Shown piece by piece: positions 45,215-52,803 of a stretch of 64,000 bases of DNA. Location of the stretch: positions 992,001 through 1,056,000 of the forward strand of contig CAVRDJ010000002.1 in NCBI GenBank assembly GCA_963719875.1, written 5' to 3'. Position 1 is the first letter of the stretch; each line of letters opens with the position of its first letter. The notes beneath the pieces are model-generated. The model did not search any database, was not told the origin of the DNA, and worked only from the letters and a program-made list of their open reading frames with translations. This DNA comes from Palsa-360 sp963719875 (lineage in GTDB: Bacteria > Acidobacteriota > Terriglobia > Acidiferrales > UBA7541). The position numbers and the translations under genes were made by a program.

Positions 45215-45925
45215 CTACACCGTGGAAAGCGCAGCCTGCCGCCCGCGCGCAAATTCTTCCAACGTGGCGTTTGCGGTTGCGATAATCCCAAGGGCGTCGG
45301 AAACGGCCTGGAGTTTCGCGCCAGGTACCACGACATACATTTCGTCCGCGCCAAGATTGGTGTACACGCGATTCCCAACGCAGCCGAGAGTCGAAACGGT
45401 TCCGTGCGCGAGCGCTGCGGGAAGCGCCATGCACGACGGCCGGCCGAGGAGCGGCAGCGTGCTGCTGGCACCGGCGCGGAGGGAGGCTTCGTTGAGGAGC
45501 ATCGCCGCCGAAGTCTTGCACGCAAATAGCACGACGCTCGGCGTCACGGGCGCATCTCCGAGCGGCGCGAAGACAACCGCGGCAGGCTCTTTGGGAAGGC
45601 GCGGGATGGCGGGAACTTCTTCCGGCCGCACGTAGCCGATATTGAACATCATGCCCAGCATCGTCGCGGTTTCCTGAACGCGTTCGGGCGGAAGCTGAAC
45701 ATTGTGCGTGTACGCTCCCACGGCACAATTGAAATGATCGGCGGGGACGGTGTAGAACGTGCTGCCCGCGGCGGCCAGTCGCCAAAAGCTGCAGCCGGCG
45801 GGTTCGGCGCCGGAGAATTTAGGGACGCCCGCAGGCTCCGCGTCAAGAAATGTGACAGCCACAGGGCGCCGGCCGAGCGCCAGCCGCGCTGCGAATTGCT
45901 TTTCAAGTTCATTCCAGTTTGTCAT
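45215..45925 (-). CDS. DUF169-family protein
   Basis: A 236-residue protein of the DUF169 family: RRPVAVTFLDAEPAG, C-S-F-W-R-L-A-A-A-G, A-D-H-F-N-C-A-V-G-A-Y, and the late H-G-T-V-S-T-L-G-C-V-G-N-R. The conserved Cys residues could bind metal or an Fe-S unit, though no function is proven. No signal peptide is seen. It is a single gene on the minus strand; its 3' end is followed directly by a family A repeat. Confidence 0.8.
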   Translation of the reverse strand: MTNWNELEKQFAARLALGRRPVAVTFLDAEPAGVPKFSGAEPAGCSFWRLAAAGSTFYTVPADHFNCAVGAYTHNVQLPPERVQETATMLGMMFNIGYVRPEEVPAIPRLPKEPAAVVFAPLGDAPVTPSVVLFACKTSAAMLLNEASLRAGASSTLPLLGRPSCMALPAALAHGTVSTLGCVGNRVYTNLGADEMYVVVPGAKLQAVSDALGIIATANATLEEFARGRQAALSTV

Positions 45926-46030
45926 TTGCGCCCCTCGCTAGAAAAATGAACAGCTAGAATAGCACACTGGCGTTTCCGGACGGCGGACCGCTGGAAGCCG
46001 CGTGAAATCGGGGTTTTTATATGTTTTTTC

Positions 46031-46059
46031 TTGCGTTGCGCGGACTTCGCCCGTATAGT
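46031..46059 (+). promoter_or_regulatory. Promoter of the HU gene
   Basis: -35-like TTGCGT (46031-46036), 17-base spacer, -10 TATAGT (46054-46059). The 80-base leader ends with AGGAGGAG nine bases before the ATG, an unusually strong ribosome site. Confidence 0.5.
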
Positions 46060-46139
46060 GCTCGCCGTGCATGCCTCGTGCGCTTTGAAGCGTGCCGTCG
46101 CATTAGCAGTCTCAATTCTGAGGAGGAGAAAGAAACTAG

Positions 46140-46430
46140 ATGGCAAAACCACTGAGCAAGTCCAAGATTGTCTCGCATGTCGCTGAAAAAGTCGGAACGT
46201 CCAAGAAGGTCGCCTCACAGTTCTTTGAAGAACTGTTCAAGCTGGCGGTCAAGGAAGCCAAGGGGGGCGCGGGCAAGTTCGTCATTCCGAACATCGGACG
46301 CGTCGTGAAGGCGCACCGCAAGGCGCGCATGGGCCGCAATCCGCAAACCGGCGAAGCAATCAAGATCAAGGCGAAAACCGTGGTTCGTCTTCGCGCCGCA
46401 AAAGCTCTCAAGGACGCTGTCCTCGGGTAA
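46140..46430 (+). CDS. hup: HU-family DNA-binding protein
   Basis: A 96-residue protein, MAKPLSKSKIVSHVAEKVGT with a helical dimer core, the beta-arm sequence FVIPNIGRVVKAHRKARMGR and RNPQTGEAIKIKAKTVVRLR. The R-N-P-x-T-G motif holds the DNA-intercalating proline. It is a nucleoid-associated protein that bends DNA. A strong promoter and ribosome site, plus a terminator, make it a high-expression monocistron. Multiple HU paralogues are common in this phylum. Confidence 0.95.
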   Translation: MAKPLSKSKIVSHVAEKVGTSKKVASQFFEELFKLAVKEAKGGAGKFVIPNIGRVVKAHRKARMGRNPQTGEAIKIKAKTVVRLRAAKALKDAVLG

Positions 46431-46588
46431 GACGCGTTCCGCGAACCTGGCTTTTTGAAACACCGTGCGGGCTGGGTGTCTCGCCGTGGTTCTGTATCCG
46501 CTTAGGCGGTTGGCCGGGACGTGGCATCTCCTGCTCATTCACCCAGCATTTCATTCAAACATCGCAGTGATACGCTCACTGCTCATCC

Positions 46589-46622
46589 GCCCCGGGCCCG
46601 GCCCTCCGGGGCTTTGTTTTTT
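46589..46622 (+). terminator. Rho-independent terminator of the HU gene
   Basis: A 7-bp stem GCCCCGG/CCGGGGC (46589-46595 and 46606-46612) with a 10-base loop, followed by TTTGTTTTTT. Confidence 0.8.
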
Positions 46623-46693
46623 GTGGCGCAGGCTTCAGCCTGCGGGGGTTGGTCTTGCAAGCACTAAAACCCACAGGCTGAAGCCTGCGCTAC
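46623..46693. repeat. Family A inverted repeat, copy 4
   Basis: Left arm GTGGCGCAGGCTTCAGCCTG, right arm CAGGCTGAAGCCTGCGCTAC, immediately downstream of the HU terminator. Confidence 0.9.
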
Positions 46694-46767
46694 ATAACTC
46701 CGTACTTTTCACTCCCCCGCATCGTATCGCGATATGTACGACGAAAGCGGCACGAAGGGAACAAGCC

Positions 46768-48549
46768 ATGAGCGATCGGGACGGCCCGGTTGAAGAGACG
46801 CCAGTGCCTGCTTCCAGAGAGGAACCGCAGGCAACCGACTCGAACAATTCAGGCTTCAAATGGCTAAGTTTCCGGGCCCGTTCGCTCACGCTTTCCGAGG
46901 GCAATTTATTCCTGCTCCTGGCGATCATTATTGGAATGTTCTCCGGGATAGCTGTGGTTTGCTTCCGCCTAACCATCGAATGGGTACGCCTCGGTCTTCT
47001 CGGGTCCACGCTGGCGCCGTCGCATCTACGGGTATTGTTGGTGCCTGCGGGGGCTGGGTTGGTCGTTGCCTTCCTGGTCCAAAAATTCTTCCTTGCCGCT
47101 CGCGGCAGCGGCGTGAACCAAACCAAGGCCGCCGTCTACGTATTCGATGGGTACGTTCCCTTCCGAACCGTCATAGGAAAATTTCTAACCTGTTCGCTGG
47201 CAATCGGCAGCGGCCAATCGCTTGGTCCTGAAGATCCCTCCCTGCAAATGGGAGCGGGGATCGCTTCCGCGCTCGGCAGGCGTTTGAAACTTTCCAGGGA
47301 CAAGCTGAGGCTGCTCGCTCCTGTGGGCGCCGCCGCGGGCCTCGCCGCTGCGTTCAATGCGCCCATTTCCGCAGTCCTGTTTGTGATCGAGGAGGTGATC
47401 GGCACGTGGAGCGCAACCGCCCTGGGAGCGATCATCCTTGCGGCGGTTTCCAGCGTTGTCGTCATGCGATCCTTTCTCGGCGGGGAACCGATGTTCCGCG
47501 TCCCTGCGTATACTTTCGCCCATCCCGCGGAACTGCTTGCCTATGCCGTGCTGGGAGTCGTCAGCGGAGTTCTGTCCCTGGGATTCACGAAGATCATTGC
47601 GTATTTTCGGCCGAAGCTCCGCGCCCTGCCCGAATGGACGTATTACTTTCAACCCGCGGCTGCGGGCCTGCTGATCGGTCTCATCGGCCTGCGATTCCCA
47701 CAATCCATGGGGACGGGCTATCCCTACATCGACCAGGCTCTCCATAGCCAATATACGTGGGAAATTCTGGGGCTCCTTGGATTCGCAAAAATATTGACGA
47801 CGAGCTTGTCGTTTGTCAGCGGCACGCCAGGAGGAATGTTTGCGCCGGTGTTGTTCATTGGCGCGATGATTGGCGGATCGATTGGCGGGCTCGAGCATCA
47901 CTTCTTCCCGCAGGTCAGCGAGTCCGTCGCGCCGTTTGCACTGGTCGGCATGGGAACCTTTTTCGCGGGGTTTCTGCGTGTTCCGATCACATCCGTGTTT
48001 ATGGTCGTGGAAACATCGGGAAGCTATTCCATCGTTCTGCCGGTCATGATCTCCAACACGATCGCTTACCTGATTTCCCGCAAATATCAGGATGTCGCGC
48101 TCTTCGATCTTCTGGCCAAACAGGACGATTTGGAATTGCCTTCGATGGAGGAACAGCGCGAACAGATCGTGCTGCGCGTCGAGGACGCGATGCGGAAGCC
48201 GGATTTACACCCGCTACAGGCCGGCGACACGCTGGCTCGCGCGCTTGAAATTGCGGAAACTTCAACGGAAGAAGTCCTGCTGGTGCGCTTTCCAACGGGC
48301 CGGTGGGCGGGAATCGCCAGAAAAGATTTGCCCACGATAGTTTCCGCGCACCCCAGGGAGACACAGCTGCGCGAGGTTCTGTCCACGGCCCGCTTGCCCA
48401 TCCTGCATCCTGATCAACGCCTGGATGACGCGTTGCGATTTATTCAGGGGCACGCGCTGTTGCCCGTAGTCAGCCGCGCGGGCTCGCGCAAGCTGGAAGG
48501 AGTACTTTCCCTGCCGGACATTCTGACCGCGTACCAAAGGGCTTCCTGA
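46768..48549 (+). CDS. ClC chloride channel/exchanger with C-terminal CBS pair
   Basis: A 593-residue protein with about 12 membrane helices. ClC selectivity elements are seen: G-S-G-V-N-Q near residue 110 and IGSGQSLGPEDPSLQMGAGI, where the Glu corresponds to the gating Glu of the G-R-E-G-P motif. Later G-T-P-G-G-M-F-A-P-V-L-F-I-G-A is the helix N motif. The C-terminal 130 residues form two CBS-like stretches. Channel or proton-antiporter mode cannot be told. The start at 46768 has AAGGGA upstream; the longer open frame overlaps repeat A4 and the HU terminator. Confidence 0.9.
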   Translation: MSDRDGPVEETPVPASREEPQATDSNNSGFKWLSFRARSLTLSEGNLFLLLAIIIGMFSGIAVVCFRLTIEWVRLGLLGSTLAPSHLRVLLVPAGAGLVVAFLVQKFFLAARGSGVNQTKAAVYVFDGYVPFRTVIGKFLTCSLAIGSGQSLGPEDPSLQMGAGIASALGRRLKLSRDKLRLLAPVGAAAGLAAAFNAPISAVLFVIEEVIGTWSATALGAIILAAVSSVVVMRSFLGGEPMFRVPAYTFAHPAELLAYAVLGVVSGVLSLGFTKIIAYFRPKLRALPEWTYYFQPAAAGLLIGLIGLRFPQSMGTGYPYIDQALHSQYTWEILGLLGFAKILTTSLSFVSGTPGGMFAPVLFIGAMIGGSIGGLEHHFFPQVSESVAPFALVGMGTFFAGFLRVPITSVFMVVETSGSYSIVLPVMISNTIAYLISRKYQDVALFDLLAKQDDLELPSMEEQREQIVLRVEDAMRKPDLHPLQAGDTLARALEIAETSTEEVLLVRFPTGRWAGIARKDLPTIVSAHPRETQLREVLSTARLPILHPDQRLDDALRFIQGHALLPVVSRAGSRKLEGVLSLPDILTAYQRAS

Positions 48550-48590
48550 ATTTCATTACCGCCGGAAAACCTGAGAGGATGCGAGGGTGT

Positions 48591-48693
48591 TGTAGCACAG
48601 CCACTCCTGGCTGTGCGGTTTTGTAGTCGCACGTGTGGATACCGACCCAACAACGATCGCAAACACCGCACAGCCAGGAGTGGCTGTGCTACA
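48591..48693. repeat. Family D inverted repeat
   Basis: Arms TGTAGCACAGCCACTCCTGG plus CTGTGCGGTT (48591-48620) and the complementary 48662-48693, with a 41-base loop. It lies between convergent genes. Confidence 0.9.
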
Positions 48694-48697
48694 CAAA

Positions 48698-49855
48698 TCA
48701 CTGCGCCAACTCTGACGCAAAAACCAGGCGGACGCCCTGCCGTTCCACTTCGGGCAACATTTCAGTGAGCACGTCCAGGGTTTCCGGATGCGGGTGGCCG
48801 ATCGCCAGGGCAGCACCTTTTTCCCGGGCCTCGCGAATGGCCAGCACAAATTGTTTGCGGACGGCCGGGACCGATCGCTCGTCGTCCAGAAACACGTTGC
48901 GCCTGGCGGCTGCGACGCCTGCCGCGTGCGCCGACGTTTCCGCAACCGTGGCCGCGGTCGTGCGGCTGTCGATAAAGAACAAATTGCGCTCGTGCAGCAA
49001 AGGCATCAACTCGTCCATGAGTTTTTGATCGGAAGTGCCGAGCGAGCCTTCGTGATTGTTGACGCCCGCGGCATAAGGGACAGTGTCCAGCATGGCCGCG
49101 AACGTTTTCTCCACGGCGGCGGGAGCCATACCGGGATGCAACTCGACCGCTTCGTCCTTGTCCCCGGCATTCGAGGCCATGGGCAGATGCAGCATGACTT
49201 GATACCCGCGCCGGTGCGCCTCTTCGGCGATTTCGCCGGAGTTCGCCTCGTGCGGAAGAACGGAAATGGTAAGTGGGTAAGCAAGCCGGAACAAAGAGTC
49301 AGCCTGACCGCGGTCGTTTCCGAGGTCATCGATCACAACTGCCAGTAGCGGGCGCCCGGGCGCCGTAGACGCGGCTTCCGCTTTTGGCAGCGGCGTAACG
49401 AGGTGGATTGACTGCGTCCGCCGGCCATCCATCAGATAGTCGAAGCGCTCAAGGCCGGGGGCCCCTGGCTGCGGGACGCGCTGCAAATGGTGAAACTCGG
49501 CGACGCGCGCAAGCTCGGCTTCGATGGCGTCCTGCGCGGCCCGGTCCGGCGCGCCCGCTTTGGTGGGGGGCACGGTGATGTAGATGTGATCGGCGGCGAG
49601 CGCCTGCTGTTTGCCCGGCTGGCGGGCGGCGTATTCGGGCCGCATGCCCACTTCGGCGCGTCCGCCGCTCGCGTTTTGCGCGGCAAACACAAATTCACGC
49701 GAAATGTTCCGGATCCCGACACTGGACATCGGCGCGGATTTTTTCTTGCAGCCTGCCGCGAAAAATATCGCGACAGCTAGGATGAAAACGCTAATGGAAC
49801 GCAGAGAAGAAGTTTGCGCAGCGAGTTGGCCGAGCGCGTCCGGTCGGCGATACAC
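48698..49855 (-). CDS. Divergent polysaccharide deacetylase
   Basis: A 385-residue protein. After a leader with a lipobox-like IFFAAGC, the C-terminal 220 residues are the divergent polysaccharide deacetylase domain: LLAVVIDDLGNDRGQADSLF, V-M-L-H-L-P-M, G-V-N-N-H-E-G-S, F-I-D-S-R-T-T-A, and A-I-G-H-P-H-P-E-T. It probably deacetylates envelope glycan. The GTG start is three bases after the stop of the S41-family gene, so the two are coupled. A lipoprotein fate is inferred. Confidence 0.85.
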   Translation of the reverse strand: MYRRPDALGQLAAQTSSLRSISVFILAVAIFFAAGCKKKSAPMSSVGIRNISREFVFAAQNASGGRAEVGMRPEYAARQPGKQQALAADHIYITVPPTKAGAPDRAAQDAIEAELARVAEFHHLQRVPQPGAPGLERFDYLMDGRRTQSIHLVTPLPKAEAASTAPGRPLLAVVIDDLGNDRGQADSLFRLAYPLTISVLPHEANSGEIAEEAHRRGYQVMLHLPMASNAGDKDEAVELHPGMAPAAVEKTFAAMLDTVPYAAGVNNHEGSLGTSDQKLMDELMPLLHERNLFFIDSRTTAATVAETSAHAAGVAAARRNVFLDDERSVPAVRKQFVLAIREAREKGAALAIGHPHPETLDVLTEMLPEVERQGVRLVFASELAQ

Positions 49856-49858
49856 TCG

Positions 49859-51100
49859 TCAGGCAGCCTTTTGGGCCTCGCCACCTTTGAGCAGCTCGAG
49901 AGCCTTGTTGTAAACCGGGTCGTCCGCTTTGGGCAACTGGCCGGGACCGAGTGGGGCTTCGTCCACCGCATCGGGGGGTTCAGCGGATGGATCGACGGCC
50001 TTGGGATGCACCTCCACCGTGGGAGCCACGCCTTCCTCCACGATGGACTTACCTTCCGGTGTGGAATAAAACGCAACGGTCAGGATCAGCGCTCCGCCGT
50101 CGTCCAGCGCGATAATTTTTTGTTCGGAAGCAGAACCGAAAGTGCGCTCGCCTACCAGCTCGCCACGCTTATTCCCCTTGATCGCCCCGGCGAGTACTTC
50201 CGCTGCCCCCGAAGTGCTCGGCGAGATCAGGACATCCACAGAGGAGTGCCACACGGCCTTGTCCGGCTCGGCATTGAAATCCTTGTGCGACACGGTTTGC
50301 CCTTCCAGGGAGGCAATCCTTCCGGAAGTCAAGAAAAGTTGAGCGGCAACCACAGCTTCGGTTACATCGCCGCGCGTGCAATCACGCAGGTCGAGAAGCA
50401 GTTTGTGCACGCCCTGCTTGTCGAATTGCGCCAGTTTGTCATGCAGTTCCGAAACATCCAAAGGTTCAAGTGCCGGCAGGCGGACGTAGGCCACATCGTC
50501 GCCGACGCGATCCGCCACAATATGTTCCGGGCCGATCACCGCACGATTGATGCTGACCTCTTGGGGTTCCGTCTTCCCGCGGCGGATCACAGCCACTTTC
50601 ACGGAAGTTCCGGGAGCGCCCTGCAAGAGAGCGGTGGCCTGCCCGACGGACATGTCGCGAGTGGCGAAACCGCCGATAGATTCCAGAATTTCGCCGCTGC
50701 GCAGGGAAACTTTCCCGGCCGGGCCGTCCGGAACGATCGAGACGATCACGATGTACCCGTACCGCTTCGACACAGTCATGCCGACTTCGCCGTGCACGGC
50801 ATTCTTCGTTCGGTCGCGATAGTCGGCATACTCACGCGGGCTCAAGTAGCCGGACAAGGGGTCGAGCGATTCGAGAAGTCCGTGCATGGCACCGGACGTT
50901 ACGACGGCCATGTTGGGCTCATCCACATAGTCTTCCTGGATGTGCTGCAACACCTCGCCGAATACGCTCAAAGATCGGTAAGACTTGTCGTCCGTGGTTT
51001 TGCCAAGCACATAACCCAGACCAACATATAGAAACACAACCACGGAGAGTGTGACGACGGATATTCTAGCGAGGCGGCTCATTGTTGTAATTGGCCTCAT
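49859..51100 (-). CDS. S41 (CtpA-like) processing-protease family protein
   Basis: A 413-residue protein with an N-terminal signal anchor (ISVVTLSVVVFLYVGLGYVL), PDZ domain (about 105-190, GYIVIVSIVPDGPAGKVSLR) and S41 domain (VAYVRLPALEPLDVSELHDK). In the active-site region it reads S-T-S-G-A-A-E (Ser297) and, where family members have F-G-K-G, F-G-S-A-S-E-Q-K. The usual Lys is therefore Ser323, with Lys328 nearby. The dyad is thus atypical and activity is uncertain. Coupled to the downstream deacetylase, as in bacterial envelope operons with ctpA. Confidence 0.85.
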   Translation of the reverse strand: MRPITTMSRLARISVVTLSVVVFLYVGLGYVLGKTTDDKSYRSLSVFGEVLQHIQEDYVDEPNMAVVTSGAMHGLLESLDPLSGYLSPREYADYRDRTKNAVHGEVGMTVSKRYGYIVIVSIVPDGPAGKVSLRSGEILESIGGFATRDMSVGQATALLQGAPGTSVKVAVIRRGKTEPQEVSINRAVIGPEHIVADRVGDDVAYVRLPALEPLDVSELHDKLAQFDKQGVHKLLLDLRDCTRGDVTEAVVAAQLFLTSGRIASLEGQTVSHKDFNAEPDKAVWHSSVDVLISPSTSGAAEVLAGAIKGNKRGELVGERTFGSASEQKIIALDDGGALILTVAFYSTPEGKSIVEEGVAPTVEVHPKAVDPSAEPPDAVDEAPLGPGQLPKADDPVYNKALELLKGGEAQKAA

Positions 51101-51527
51101 TCACGAGGATAAAATCCCTATTATGATAGCACGATTAGTGCACTTGACGCTCGGCGATTCTCGGCAGGGTTGCAGGCTCGTTATAGTTGGTGTGAGTGCC
51201 GACTTCTTCCTGTCTGAGGCCCGGAGGGAGGTAGACTTTAGCCCGTCGCGGTAGCTGCATGAAAACCGTCAGATCCTGACAAAACTGTCCCGGCAAGGGC
51301 AGCACATTTGCCTTACCCAATCGGATAAGGGCTATTGCCCTCGGCTGGCTATCCAGGCTGCGAAAAAATTAGTTTATTTTGTCATTCTGAGCGAAGCGAA
51401 GAATCTCTCTTCGATTTAACTCCATGATAAAGAAAGAGAGATTCTTCGCTTCGCTCAGAATGACAAAAAGAGTGGGGCCCTTATTCCGCAGCCTCTATCC
51501 TTCTGGTCTGCCTGCCTTGGCCGCGCC
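51101..51527. repeat. Intergenic region with family C inverted repeat, copy 2 (51377-51468)
   Basis: Arms TTTTGTCATTCTGAGCGAAG / CTTCGCTCAGAATGACAAAA, with GAAGAATCTCTCTT and its complement, around a loop. The rest of the region carries no recognisable gene. Confidence 0.85.
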
Positions 51528-52406
51528 TCAATAGTGCGTATGCTCTTCAATCGGCGTGAGATACGTTTGGGAGATGCGATCTTGCCAGCAAAGTTGATCT
51601 TCATCCCATAGCGCCCAAGCAAAACCCAGAAAACAGGTGCCCGCAGAGATCAAATATCCAAAGCTTCTCCAGACCATCTGGCGTGAGGTGGGCGTGCCGC
51701 CGTCAAAGCGGACGACACGCAAGCCGCGGAGCATCATGCCCGGCGTCGAGCCACCGAAAACCGTAAATAGCGCGAAATACTGGGCATAGAAAAGCGCAAA
51801 CGTGGCCCCCGCCACGGATAGATCAAGCCTGTTTAGACCGATATGTCCTCCCAGAACAGTAAAGAGCGCAAGCATACCGCCGTAACTGAACAGCAGCAGC
51901 CCTGCGTCCACAATGGCCGCCCTACGGCGCTCCGGGAGCGATGCCACAGAATACAGGGGCTCCAGCGCCAAACTCGCTCCAGGGTGAAAAGTAGCCGGCC
52001 AGTGGGCATGGCTGGCAACCGCGGCCGTCTCCAGGTTGGGAATCGATATTTCGATTCGCTCGTTGCGATGGGCGCGCGGGACGAGAGGCTTCTTGGCATG
52101 CGCGGGCGATACTAACTCTGCCTGTGCAACAGAGGATTCGATTGCAGACTGGGAATGGGGGTCGAAAGGCAGAGCCGATTGCAAATCGGAGGTCGCATGG
52201 CCACGGCGGCGGGCGCGATAATCCTGAAGCCTGCTGGAAACTTCACGCCGCCATTCCGGCTCGACGGCTAGATTTCCTTCGGTGGGAGTGGAAACTCGGC
52301 GCGAAACCGACGAGCGTCCGAGGCCACCCAAAGGGGCGTCACAGAAACAGCAGAGATCGGACGGATCGCCGTTAACAGCGCCGCAATGCTGACAGGTTTT
52401 TATCAC
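51528..52406 (-). CDS. RDD-family membrane protein with N-terminal zinc ribbon
   Basis: A 292-residue protein. Residues 5-22 hold a zinc ribbon (Cys5-x2-Cys8, Cys19-x2-Cys22). A long polar linker follows to about residue 160. The last 130 residues contain the RDD domain: RRAAIVDAGLLLFSYGGMLA, a second helix pair, and F-G-G-S-T-P-G-M-M-L-R-G-L-R-V. RDD proteins are of unknown role, some linked to transport or Na+/H+ antiport. The zinc-ribbon/RDD pairing occurs in other bacteria too. Confidence 0.8.
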   Translation of the reverse strand: MIKTCQHCGAVNGDPSDLCCFCDAPLGGLGRSSVSRRVSTPTEGNLAVEPEWRREVSSRLQDYRARRRGHATSDLQSALPFDPHSQSAIESSVAQAELVSPAHAKKPLVPRAHRNERIEISIPNLETAAVASHAHWPATFHPGASLALEPLYSVASLPERRRAAIVDAGLLLFSYGGMLALFTVLGGHIGLNRLDLSVAGATFALFYAQYFALFTVFGGSTPGMMLRGLRVVRFDGGTPTSRQMVWRSFGYLISAGTCFLGFAWALWDEDQLCWQDRISQTYLTPIEEHTHY

Positions 52407-52803
52407 CGTTCCGTTTTGCGCTGCGGACGTCTCGCCGAACGGAAATCGGGAGTCAGGGACATTCTACCAGCAGAACTCCGTCAAAATAAGAATTGCATCC
52501 ATGTGTCACGAATTGGATACCCCAGGCAGCCCGGCGCGAACTATTTGCAATCTATAGCTAGCGAAACCGGCCGCAACCGATTGACTGTCACTAATGCGGG
52601 CTCAATTTTTGCGCTGATGGCTTCAACTGAATTGGGAAGCCAGCTTGAATCATTGTAAGCCTCGAAAGGGAGTGCTAGGCTAGCGAGCTATTTTCAACAA
52701 AGCCCTTATAGGCTTTTCTTTCTTCTGGTCACCGCTGCGGGCTCTACTTGTTTACCCTGAGATTCGAAGGGGAGCCCGCCGGAACTTTTGGCGGCGCCAA
52801 ATC
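52407..52803. repeat. Region upstream of lptD with family E repeat, long form (52734-52787)
   Basis: The repeat reads GCTGCGGGCTCTACTTGTTT, ACCCTGAGATTCGAAGGGGA, GCCCGCCGGAACT. It differs little from the copy at 29763. The upstream 300 bases show no gene. Confidence 0.7.
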
